NCBI GenBank assembly: GCA_003993805.1
Contig: RSEF01000027.1
Location: forward strand, 1-64,000
Direction: 5' to 3'
Length of the DNA stretch: 64,000 nucleotides
DNA from: Himantopus leucocephalus
Lineage: Eukaryota; Chordata; Aves; Charadriiformes; Recurvirostridae
The notes under the pieces were generated by a model. The model did not search any database. It had not been told where the DNA came from and was given only the letters and a program-made list of their open reading frames with translations. A program made the translations under genes and the position numbers. Of this stretch, positions 1 through 11,159 are shown in pieces. How positions within the stretch are numbered: position 1 is the first letter of the stretch; every line of letters starts with the position of its first letter.

Positions 1-267
1 TAGGGAAGTCAGGCAGGAGGGAGAGTCCACAGATGGAAAGGAGAAAGGGGACACAGGACTCCTTCACCTGCCCCCAGAAAATTGTGGTCCTGTGAAGGGG
101 TGAGGCAGGTCCCACTGGAGAGANTCAGGGAGAGACAGGGGCAATAGGGAAGTCAGGCAGGAGGGAGAGTCCACAGATGGAAAGGAGAAAGGGGACACAG
201 GACTCCTTCACCTGCCCCCAGGAAATTGTGGTCCTGTGAAGGGGTGAGGCAGGTCCCACTGGAGAGA
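1..267. repeat. Direct tandem duplication of about 144 bp
   Basis: Bases 1-123 and 145-267 are nearly identical; both begin TAGGGAAGTCAGGCAGGAGG and end CCCACTGGAGAGA. I noticed one difference (CCCAGAAAATT against CCCAGGAAATT). The copies are 144 bases apart and the only N of the region (124) sits at the junction. This lies in the intron after the last visible VWA5A-like exon. It may be a real minisatellite or an assembly join made by read overlap. Confidence 0.9.
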
Positions 268-321
268 GAAGGGAGGAGGCTGTGCTGTGGGGATCAGCAG
301 GGAAAGGACCTCAAGACTCAC

Positions 322-3300
322 CAGCTTGGCTGCACAGCCAGGTCACAGCCTTGGCCTCCAGCAACTCACAGAGGTCTTGGTAACACTTGTCGTGTCTGTG
401 CAGCCAGGTCACAGCCAGCACTGTGGCCCAGATGCTTGGCTCCATGACCTGTAGGACAACAATGACAGACCAGCACGCAGTGCTGAGCATCATCCCTGCC
501 CCCTCATTGCTTCCCACCTCTTCCTTTGTGGCTTCTGGTTTCTGATCCCTTCATTCCTCTCTGTCTGCCCTTGGGATGCCCATGTTGCCACCAGCCAAGG
601 GGTTCCCGCTGCCGCAGGATGACACACTGCCACCATAAGAGTTTCTCCCCTTACCTCACCAGGCATCTTTCCCTTGATTTCAGCCTCATGAACTTCCATC
701 ACAGAGGCCAGTTGTGAGCTGAGGGCCCAGGACCCATCTGCATTCTGCAGTGCCACCAGCTCCTGGCACTCAGCAATGGCTTCGCTGCACCACCACCCAA
801 TAATTGAAGAGCAAAAACCAAATTCCATGGGATCCACATACTCAAGAGAAGAAATAGATTGTGGTGGTGGTTTACATGCTGTGGGAGAAGATGCAAACAG
901 GAGAGTTGGGAGAATGACACAAATCTGACCTCTCACTACTCCCTTGTGTAATAATGCTCCAGAACATTATCTCTGCTCTTCTTTAGGCAGCTACCTGCAG
1001 TCTAAGCTCCTTCCTGCATGCCCCCAAAGCAGTCCCATCTGCAGCCCTTTCTGGACACCCCTGACATCCCCAACCCTGACGATTGCCTCTTCTCCTGGCA
1101 TTCCTTCCCAGACATGTCCCAAGACCTCTCTTGATACCCCCCCAATGCATTTTATCCAAATGTGTATTTATGATCCAGCACCATCCCTGCCCCGTCCCTG
1201 AGTGTCCCTGATCTGGGTCTCATATTTGCTGAAGGACTTGCAAGTTTAAGGGTAACTAAGGGAAGGGTTAAAGGCAAAATTCATTGGTTTCCATGCCATG
1301 GGCAAGACATGGCAGCATAACCCTTCTATAAGACATTAGGTTATCCCTACACCTCCCACCTGGGTCAAGGCCCCATACCTTTTGAGCAAGCCCCACGCTG
1401 GGGCAGGGCAGCAATGCCATGGGTGAGTTGACGGAGGGCAAGCCATGATGCACGCGCTGCTGTCAGCCAGCCAGGTGGGACCCAGATGCTCTTAGGATAG
1501 CAGGAAGAGACTTTATGGGAGCCACGAAGCTCAATGACCTGGCAAGGGATGAGTGACTGGCGGGGTGGCAACAGTGCCAGGGGCCCTTTGAGAGCAAACA
1601 GGGAAAGGGGATGAATTAAGCACATGGGAAAGAAGCACCTAGTGGTGATGGGGCCTACCCCCTAAGACTGGGGGTGCCCTGTGGCTGGGGTTCCAGCTCC
1701 AGTGCAATAACAACATCCCATGGAGCTGCCCCACCAGCTCTTTCCCACAAGTGTCTTTCCTTACTTCGGTACCAGGTGACCCTCTGTGATGTGCGAACCC
1801 CCACATAGCTGGTAAAGGGGCAGATGATCCCTGAAGTGAGGCTGATCTCAACTGCGCGCTGCCTTGGTTCATCCTGCGACCCACTCAAAGCCTCTGGCAA
1901 CAACCTCTTCAGCAAGCATCTTGCAGCCAGACGATGCCCAGCCATCCTGGGGACAGAATGGCGTAAGCCTGACCACCTGGCTCATCTCCATGCAGGGGAA
2001 AGGTGAACAGAGAGAGCCTGGACACCTGGGTTCTCTCCCTTCAGGGATGAGGATGGACAGAGGGAAAACCTGGATGCCTGGGTCCTTGTCTGTCTGGAAG
2101 TGGTGCCCAGGTTTCTGGGTCCTACCCCTGTGGGGTCAAAGCAGGGAAGGAGGGCATGGCTTGGACACCTGGGTTCTCTGCCAGTCTGGGATTGTGTGTG
2201 GAAGGCGGGAATGCATAAGCTATCTGGGCCCCCTCTCAGCTGGAGTCCGCATTAGAAATGAGGGGCATGCATGCATCTTCCCTTAGGACAGGCTCTCACC
2301 GGCCATCTCCCTTTGGGCATAGCGGGAATTCAATGGTGTGAGTGACATCCTGGCCATCCAGGCTGTACTGCAAGGTCATGAACCCCTTGGCCACCGTCAT
2401 ATCCTGGGAACACATGGGAAGATACTGGAGGTTACTGGGGACACAAGATGGTTACTGTGGGGTATTGGAAAGTTACTGAAAGATTACTGGTGGTTACTGG
2501 GAGTCTATTGGGAGGTAACTGGGGGTGACTGTAGTCCCAGCTCTCACCTGTGCCTGTCCATGGATCCGGACATAGAGGAGGCTGTGTTGACCCTGGAAGA
2601 TGGACTGAGGCGTGCCACCCAGCACCTCAACCTCCAGGCCGCGGGGCAGGGTCCAGCTCAGAGACACTCCCTCAGCTGCTGGCTTGAGGGCCTGCTTCAG
2701 GCACTTCAACACCTGGGGGCAGAGGGCCGGACATCACAGTTCGCAGTTCCACCAGGGTTCAGCCCATGGCCCCCAGTGTTGGGGTTCCCTGGCACACAGT
2801 GGAATGTGTGGAGTAGCCTGCACCAGCTGGGTTCCCTGGGCGCAGTCAGGTCTGTGGGTTGCAGTGGGGCAGAAGCCTGGGCACCTGGGTTCTCAGTGGG
2901 GTAGAGTCAGGGGAAACCTGAGTGCCTGGGTTTCTGGGGCAGCTGGGTCTTGACTGCTGTGTGGGGGCAGTGCAGGTGCTGGGGTACTTGGAAGTCAGTG
3001 TGCCTGTGGAATAGAGGGGAACCTGCCAGGACTCCCCGGTTCCTACCACAGCTGTCATTCTGTTGTCAGAGGAGACGAAGGTAGCTTCACCCCCTGTCTC
3101 CTTGGCCAGGGCCATAGCCAGGGCAGCGCTGTCCTTAGAGAAGCAGAAGGAGAAACACCTGTGGGGGAAGCAGGGAAAGGTGTCAGACATGAGAGACAGA
3201 GGTGGGTGCAAGGATGCCGGGATAGAGCTGGAGAACACAGGCAGGAGTTAAAGCTGGGGGAACAAAGCTGGGGTGCAGAACAAGGGGGAAGGAGGAAGAG

Positions 3301-6300
3301 CAGGGATTGTGGGACTGGGGTTGGAGCTGGGGTTGGACAGGGAGCTGGCAGAGGAGAGCTTGGACTTGGGGAAGAGCTGGGGTCAGTCTAGTGGGACTGG
3401 GGCAGAGCTTGGGGGCACATCAGGATGTACAAGCCCTGTGCCTCAGTCTCCCTGTTCACTCTGTGAAGGGTGCCTTGCTTGTGAGAGTAGTAAGCAAAGA
3501 CTCACACATTGGAGCTTGGAACTAGAGAGCTGTGGATGGTGGGAAGGGTCTTTAGGACACTGGAGGGGCTCAAGGATTAGGACAGGCACTGGTGAACAGG
3601 GGGCCTCATCAGGAATGGAAATGACTGAACAACCAAAGGGCAGCTGGAGGACTGGGGGGAGAGACCCCATTACCGGTGGCTGTTGCGGTGACGGCAGACC
3701 TCAGCTGCGATGGCTTCCTTGTCAGGGGGTAGTCCGGACATGAAGATGAAGAGCTGAGAGACAGGGGACATAAGTGGTGCGGCCCCAGCACAGCAACCCC
3801 AAAATGGGGGGAGCAGGCCCCTGAAATGGAGAGAGGGTCCCAGCAAAGAGAACCCCTGTAGAGACACCAGCCCAGGGAGAGATATCCACTCAGGGACAGA
3901 AACCCCCAAAGATATAGACCCACCTCTCCTTTCCCCTCCCACCCCGCAGTATCCTTCTTGCTTCCTGGTGACCACCGTGTACTTCCACCCACACTCCCGT
4001 GTCCTCTGTCTCCTTTGGGACACCTGTCCCTCCACCCCTCCATGCCTCTGCACCCAGACCTGGCGTGTATGCCCGCGGGGGCGGGGGGTATTGTAGACTG
4101 AGCGGAGGGTTCCCAGCAGACTGGTGTCACCCAGACTAGAGCTGGTGGAGGGGATGCGCCGCATGGCCTCAGTCAGGTTGTCCTGAGTATATTCGACACT
4201 TCGCCTGCAGGGGGCACAGCGTGTTTGGAGATCACATTGCTCTATGCTGACCCTAGTGCTCCTGAGACCCTGCCCCATAGCACCTCCCACAGCTATGCCC
4301 TAGGGTCCTCTGCAAGTCCCCGCCCCATAGTAGTTCTTTGAAGAGACCTGGCTTCGTAGTTCCCACAAGACTCTGCTCAGCAGAACCCCAAGAAGCGCTA
4401 TCCCATAATGCCACAAAGATCCCGTCCCCAAAATCCATCCCTGCCCTACAGTAGCTAGTCGAGCCCTCCCGCACCCAGCCTTGCTCCATACCAACCAACC
4501 GATTTCAGAGCATGCACACCTGCCCTCCAGCATCTAACCCTGCCCCATTGCACCCATTCCAGCCCCACAGCACCCAGCCATGTCCCACAGTATCCAGCCC
4601 TAGCCACCAGCACCATAGCACCCAGCCTGCCCTATATTTGCTCACGGGTAGATGCCCACAGAGGTTTCTTCATAGCAGTAGATGTTAAAGTAGCAGCCCA
4701 TGGGCAAGCTTTTGAGAAGGAAGAGCAGGGAGTCCTGTGGAAAGACACAGCAGGCAGGTCTTGGGAGGCACTTCTGAGGAGTATAGATGCCTTTGCCGAT
4801 AGTCTGGTCCTCCTAAAGCCTCTGGCCTCCCCTGGATGAACCAAGCCAGTGCCCTGAAATCCCCTGGGCACATGAGGTATTTCAGGACCATTTTAGGCCC
4901 CACCAGTCCCCCCGCATATCTCTGTCCCTTTGTAAATGCTTGCCCTGGCCTGCTCCCCTTGAACCTGCTCCTCCACCCCATCCTGGTCCCTGCTCTGCAC
5001 GGGTACCTGTGCATGCTCAAGGAAAGTGGTGTCCAGGAGGAAGATGAACTCTCCAGACTGGCGCTGCCCAGGCACTGCCTCAGGGATGCTGGGTGCCAGC
5101 GTCACCAACACCATGGGGTCACCAAACAGGGAGCCTGGAGGAGGTATGGGTTGGGATGAAGGCCAGATAGGGACCCACCTCCTCCTCCTGGTTCTGATTC
5201 TCATTGTGCTTTCAGCTTCCACCATCCCAGAGCCTGTGATGCCCCACACTGGTATCCCAATACTCTACTGTACTATCCACCAATTGCATAGCCCAGTGCC
5301 ACATGTCCAGCCCAGTGCCTCCAATACAGCTACCCAGTGAACCCTAACATAGAACTCCCTGTATGCATCCTGCTATAGCTGATACCTCACCACAGTGTCC
5401 CCAACACCCCACCCTGGAGCCCCGGGACCTAAATTATCTCATCTGAATGCCTCCCATTCCCATCGCAGTGTCCAACAATACCTTGCCTCCCAGTATCTCC
5501 TTGTGCCCCAATGCCTCCTGCAACCCAGAGGTGCCTCCATAATCCCTCCCCAGCTGCACTCACCTGGAGGAGCCCCAGGGTCTCCCTTCTCCACCACAGC
5601 ACTGACTGCAGGGGGGTCTCCAAAATACACCAGCAGCTCCAAATCATGGCTACTTGGGGGGCTGCCAGCCAGTGAGACCTGGAGAAGGGGTGCCTGGTCA
5701 CACACAGGATGAGGGGACCAGACCTAGCATTTGGCCATGAGCACAGGCACAGGTATCAGCACATCCCAGTGGTGATACCCCTCCCCAGCTCCTGCCGGGA
5801 TCCTGGCACTCGGGAGGGAATACCTGTGCAGTGCTGCGGTCCTGGGCAGTGTAGATCAAAGGGGTGAGGGCAAAGTTGGCCTGGACATTGGCCACTCCAC
5901 GGGGTGACTGCAGACTAGCGGTGAGCAGCAGGCTGTAGTGCAGCTTGCTAGGGAGACAGTTCCAGGCTGCAAGGAGAAACATGGCACTGGGGCGGTCAAA
6001 GGCTCTCCCTGCAGGGGTGGGGGGTAGAGGACAGGATTTGGCACCCATATATAGGACATATGGAGAGAATTGGGGGCTGTCAATAAGGCGTATACAGGGG
6101 CCTATGAGTCTGTTTATGGGAAATATGTGTGGGAAGTAAGGATCCCCTCATGGGACACAAGGAAGAATATGTGGATTTGTCCAGGGGCTGCATGGGGGAA
6201 AAATGTGGGTCCTCCTGTGGGTGCTGAGGGAAGTTGCATCGGGTCTGTTCACAAAGTACACGGGGAGTCTGTGATCCTTCTGTGGGGTGTGTGACTGGGA

Positions 6301-6903
6301 GGGCAGGTTCCTTGTGTGGTCACTCACTGTAGAGTTTTGTGTAGGGATGCAGCGTGGGTGGCAGCACAAAATGGGCTGCTCCATCCGGCTCCTGTGACAG
6401 CTCTTGGACATAGCGCAAGGTCACGACCACCTCACTGCCAGGGGACAGGGTGCCCAGGAAGCAGGCGAACACCTCACCCGGATACTGAGACTGATCCTGA
6501 AGATATTCCAGATTCTCCCAGCCCCCTATAGCCTCATGCAGCTGCTGGACCTGTGTGGGAAGGGGAGGCACAGAAAGCTGATCACCAGGCAGGCCGTGGG
6601 CTGCTCATCCCATGCACCTGTGGTGGTTCGCACATTTGTCCCTGGATGCTGGTACCTCATCCCGCAGCATGGCCTGGATATTGGCATCCTCACTGCGGGC
6701 CTGGAAGGAGTAGATGGCCATGTGGGGGCCCAGGGGGAAGACAAAGAGGACTTCTGTGGAGATCTGACTCTTGTTCTGGTAGATAAGTTCGGAGGCCACA
6801 TCAGCCACATAATCCTGGATAGCAACATCCACCACAGCACTGTGCAGAGACACTGCGTACAGGGGTATGTGGAGCCACTTCCCCAGCAAAAAGGATCCTG
6901 TTG
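322..6903 (-). CDS. VWA5A-like: VWA5A-like protein (VIT plus von Willebrand A-like domain), 15 exons, 3' end outside window
   Basis: Minus-strand exons, each bounded by AG/GT with matching phase: 6656-6903, 6328-6550, 5824-5966 (or to 6008 with an alternative in-frame acceptor), 5564-5678, 5007-5134, 4646-4734, 4060-4204, 3674-3753, 3047-3158, 2548-2712, 2300-2403, 1765-1946, 1379-1585, 655-878, 322-448. Together they give about 764 codons, close to vertebrate VWA5A length. The first two exons encode the VIT domain (LFVFPLGPHMAIYSFQA; VTLRYVQELSQEPDGA), the middle ones the VWA-like domain (GEFIFLLDTTFLEHAQ; LLKSLPMGCYFNIY), and the last ones the conserved tail (QNADGSWAL; WATVLAVTWLH). The first exon opens with one base of its codon upstream, so a further 5' coding exon is expected; an ATG at 6940 is an alternative start. 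The MIDAS Asp-x-Ser-x-Ser is absent. Cellular role is not settled even for the mammalian protein. A VWA5A paralogue rather than the orthologue is possible. Confidence 0.88.
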
Positions 6904-8300
6904 CTGTTGAGAAAGATGCAATCTGTCCATCAGCACACATGAACGACACAAGGAGGTGGTTGGGGCTGCTTCAAGTATGTGGCTGTTCCCACTCTGGTAA
7001 CCAAGACTAGGTGACCAATGTTACCGAGGGCCTAGTGTGAGCCTGACGGTGAACAGTGTCTGCCCCCCACTCCCCTAGCTTCCCTTTTCCCCCATACCTG
7101 TTCCCCACCCATTTCCTGTAGACCTCTTGACCATTCTCATCCTTGTTTCACCTTATGGCTGCCTATCCTCCTCTTTTCTTTGTCCCTCTTGGGAGCATTC
7201 CCATCCCCCAAATGTCCCTCAGCTGTCCAATCCCCAGCTCACTATCATAGGCGTAGGATTTTCCTAGAAGTCCAAAGCTCTGACGCCACATTTCTGGAGA
7301 CCTGCAGACAAGAAGGGTCTCCTATAAGTGGAGAGATCCACAGAAACCACCAGGCAGCCCCTAATTGGTGAAGATCGTTTGTCATTTCCTGTCCCACACA
7401 CATAGCTGGAAGCCCCAACCCACCATGTACAGCCAGAGCAAACCCAGGGGTTCAGAAATCCCTGTTCATGAGCACTGGGATGTCACCAGACTATCTGCAT
7501 TGAGGAGGTCTGCACCCCACACCCACCCTGGGAGAATCTCAAAGAGAACTGAGGGATAGCAAGGAAAGATGGAGGGAAGAAGGTGTGAAAGCAAGAGTGG
7601 ATGGGCAGGACTGTATTGGGATGAACAATACATGGCTCTCCATCCATGGGTGGATGGATAGATTGGCAGATGAGATCCATTTTGGGACAGGTGGATGCAT
7701 AGGTGGACAAAGAGAGACATTAGAATTTTTGTTGAAATGGGTGGACAGAGAGGTGGAGGGGTCCATTTTAGAAGACATGAGCAGTACCCAGCGCAAACAG
7801 TATTGTGTCAATGTAGCTGCACATGAGATAGCATGTGTGAGGATATGTTCATGGAGTAGCTTGCGAGGGCAGGTTGAAAGTCCAGGTAATAAGGGGGAAC
7901 ATGATGGAGAGAGAAATGAGGCCAAGGACAGGTATTCCATGATTGCAGAGCAAATCCCAGAAAGGCACTGGGAGGAGGGTGCAATTCAAGTGATATCTGG
8001 CTGTCTTCCAGCCAACTGCCAGGAGACAAAAGGGACTGCCCTCCACCCTAAACCCATCCACATAAATCTCTCTGGTTCAGACACATTTGCCTCAATTTCC
8101 CCAGTTCCCACTCTGGGGTGACAAGGTGGGCAGCACCAAAAAAATCCCCACCCCACCATCATGATGACAGAACAAATAGGGTGTAAGTCCTCGGGGGAGT
8201 AGGGGTGAGGGATGGACAGAGGGGTGGATTGAATAGGGACAAGCTCTCCCCAGTGAAGAGGGATGATGAACAGGGAATAAGGCCAGAATAACAAAGTGAA
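6904..8300. other. Probable 5' intron of the VWA5A-like gene
   Basis: No exon could be supported here. The stretch lies between the first recognisable exon, which needs an upstream coding or leader exon, and the GC-rich island, so it is most simply intron 1. The ORFs here have no recognisable motif. Confidence 0.4.
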
Positions 8301-8359
8301 GCACAAACAAGCAGACACTCACCAGAATCAAGGCCAGAGTCAGCAGAGACGGACTGACA

Positions 8360-9010
8360 ATCAGATGGATGGAGGGGGAGGTGGAAGAGGAGGGGGGAGA
8401 GAGACGAAGGGGCACACGGATGCGATACGGGGAGAGAAGGGGCAGCGCTGGAGAGACAGCAAGAGATGCTCGGGCAGGCAGGAAGACGCAGGGCTACGCA
8501 AGCAGAGGGATGGCTGCGATGGAGAGAGAGGTGGAGGGGCAGGCGGACAGACAGACGGACGGAAGGCGGGGAAGCAGGGCCAGGGGGGCGGAGACACACT
8601 AGGATGCCCACTGGGATCGCTGCAAACCACCTCCCGAGCAGCCGGGCGCCTGGTTCCCTGGGGGCTGTGGGGGCAGCGGGCATCCTGGCTGCCGGGTGGC
8701 CTGGGAGGCTGTGGGATGGGGAGGGGAGAGGGGACACCCCCCGTGGAGGGGCTCTGACCGGGGTCCCTGGACCCCCTCCCCGCCTCGGAAGCCAAAGTGG
8801 CGAGTGGGCGGCAGCGTCTGCAAACTGCGCCGCGGGACGCCGCACCGCATGAGCTGCCGCAGCGGCGGGAGCGTCTGCGCCCCCTGTCCCGCCAGCGCCC
8901 GGGCGGGGAGCGGCGGCCCTCCCCGGCGCAGGATGCTGCGGACACAGCTAAGGAAGGGACTGCAAAGCCCTCAGCAGGCCTGCTCCTGGCCAAAAGGAGT
9001 CTGCCAAACC
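8360..9010. promoter_or_regulatory. GC/CpG-rich island, candidate promoter of the VWA5A-like gene
   Basis: The sequence turns strongly GC-rich with many CpGs (for example GGCGGCAGCGTCTGC and GCGCCCGGGCGGGGAGCGG around 8800-8925), unlike its surroundings. It lies 1.5-2 kb upstream of the minus-strand VWA5A-like exons, so it may hold that gene's leader exon. Long ORFs on both strands are expected from base composition alone and show no known domain. Part of it is purine-rich simple sequence (8360-8560). Confidence 0.5.
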
Positions 9011-9474
9011 TCCCCCCACCGCCCAGCCCTTCCGCTCTGGTGCAATGGGCCGCAGCTGCCAACAGCCCCCTGCAGCCGGGGCAGTGTCTTCTGGGTGCTT
9101 GAGGAGGTGGCACACGTCCCTCCAGGAACCTGTCGCCCTGCCAGGCCTGCAGCACTGGCTGCAGATTTGGAAGCTGGGCTCAGGGCCATACCCTGATTAG
9201 TGCCAGACTGTTAACTGGGTGGTGGATTGCGAAGAAGCAAAGCCAACATGCTGGCCAGCTGAGGAATGGGGAGAGTTGGCAGACAAGCTCAAACTCATAT
9301 ACCTACGTTTGACATGGGTGTTTCCTCTCATCCGCTGGATTGGGGTGCTCCATCTCCACCTTCCTTGCATGAGCCAGCCCCATGCTTACGCCTCCCTGGC
9401 AGCCAGCCGCTGGCTGAGACAACCCACCGCATTGGTGGTCTCCAGACCCTCAAGGAGCCCAATTGCATTTGACT

Positions 9475-10260
9475 TCAGATGTGCTGCTCCCAGAGCATAC
9501 CTTGGCTGTCTCTCACTGGGAGTGTGCACAGCACTGAACTCTCGCTTCTCCAGCAAACCTGGGCAGCTTCTGTCAATCTGCCTCTCAGGATTGGAGTGAT
9601 TCTCAGATAAGACCACTCCAAGGGCTGTGCTGACAATGTGACAGACTCAATCAGCACAGGCAGTTCTAGCTGCCTTTGTTCAAATTCTGCCACAGTGCAT
9701 CCAGTCTCATTACACCCATGGAGATCAAGTTCTTTGAGGAAGTGGGTGAACCGACATTCATGTGCTGCTGATAGGTGTGGCCCATGACTGCCTTCAAGAA
9801 CTGGCGGAACATCCCATGTTGCCTCCAATAGTCCTGATGCTTATGAATAGGCAAATGAGTCCCAGGTGTAGATGCTACATGCTGCATCTGAGCAGCTAGG
9901 AAACACTTTTCTGCCTCTCAGACCTTCTTTTCCTCACCACAGGTGATGAGTAAGTGGCATGCTTGGTCAAAAAGTGCCACAACTACAGAACTGCTGACCC
10001 TTTAAGCTAGCTTCACCTTCCCAAAACTTCTGTCCAGCTGGGATGCATACTTGAAGGTTCTCACTGACTCTTGATGGAGACCACTTAGTGGCTGTGAGTG
10101 GTCTAGTAGTGCTGGACCTCCAGTATCCCTCTTCTGAGTATCTTTGAAGGATGTCAGCCCCCTCAAACCTGAGCCAACAGCTCTTATCAGCAAAAGAGCT
10201 GACCTTGGTCTCAGACGTTTGAACAGCTTAACATAGACAGCTGAACTGGAGCAGGCCAAT
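9475..10260 (-). other. Unidentified coding-like remnant, interrupted
   Basis: Minus-strand ORFs in different frames (10002-10259, 9666-9887, 9475-9828) follow one another and have ordinary protein-like composition, but stops and frame changes separate them. I do not recognise a family. It may be a decayed gene, a domesticated element piece or noncoding sequence. No splice sites were found that would join the pieces. Confidence 0.25.
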
Positions 10261-10560
10261 TTTCTTTAAGAAGTCCCACTTTCTACATACTTTTTTGCTA
10301 AAAGGTTCTTGTTATAATTTTATTCTGTCCATGACCATTCTTATTTTTTCTACTTTCAATAAAAAAGAAAATATTCACAGAAATATGCACAGAAATATTC
10401 ATGAAATAAGGGTGTGCATGGAGTTTCAGTAATTAACTAAAGTTTAAACATGATTGATGTGACTTTTAAGGCTCTGGTCTGTTCTGGTCTGTTTTAAGAG
10501 ATAAAATCCAGTTGTCAATGTGTAAAATAAATGTATATATACAGTCAAAACATAGACATC

Positions 10561-11153
10561 TGTGGTGGTTTGACCTTGGCTGATTGCCAGATGCCCACCA
10601 AGCTGCTCTATCACCCCTCCTCCTCAGCGGGACAGGGGGAAAAAATAAGATGAAAAATTCATGGGTAGAGATAAAGGCAGTTTAATAAAGAAAAAGGAAA
10701 GAGTGTTCACAGAAGCAAAGGAAAAAAAAAGAAAAAAGATTTATTCTCTACTTCCCATCAGCAGGCGATGTCCAGTCCCTTCCTGGGAAGCAGGACCTCA
10801 GTACATGATGTACTGTTTGCTTTGGAAGACAAACAACTTCATAACGAATGCGCCTCTTTCCTCCTCTTTTCTCTTAGGTTTGATTGCTGAGCATGACGTC
10901 ATACAGCATGGAATATCTCTTTGGTCAGATTGGATCAGCTGTCCTGGCTTTGTCCTCTCCCAACCCACCCCCAGCCTACTGGCCTTTGGGGAGGTGGCGT
11001 TAGGGTGTTGGAGTTTCGGCCTTGATGCTGTGCAGCACTGCTCAGCAGTAGCCAAAACACCGGTGTGTTATCAGCACGGTTCTAGCTACAAAGCACAGCA
11101 TTATGAAGGCTGCTATGGGGGAAGTTAACTCCATCACAGCCAGGCCCAATACA
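10561..11153 (-). mobile_element. Solo LTR of an ERVL-like endogenous retrovirus with 5-bp target duplication
   Basis: Starts TGTGGTGGTTTGACC and ends AATACA (TG...CA). It is flanked on both sides by ACATC (10556-10560 and 11154-11158), a 5-bp target-site duplication. Its first 70 bases are the reverse complement of the 3' end of the LTR at 34360-35401, so it is a related family in opposite orientation. No internal retroviral sequence adjoins it, which fits LTR-LTR recombination. Confidence 0.85.
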
Positions 11154-11159
11154 ACATCT

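Noticed and set aside
3670..4290. 206-codon minus ORF
   Set aside because: It runs through two real VWA5A-like exons and the intron between them; only 3674-3753 and 4060-4204 are coding.
8159..9155. Long minus-strand ORFs of 228 and 264 codons in the GC-rich island
   Set aside because: Pro/Arg/Ser/Ala-rich, overlapping in several frames at once, with no domain; what high GC and lack of stops produces by chance.
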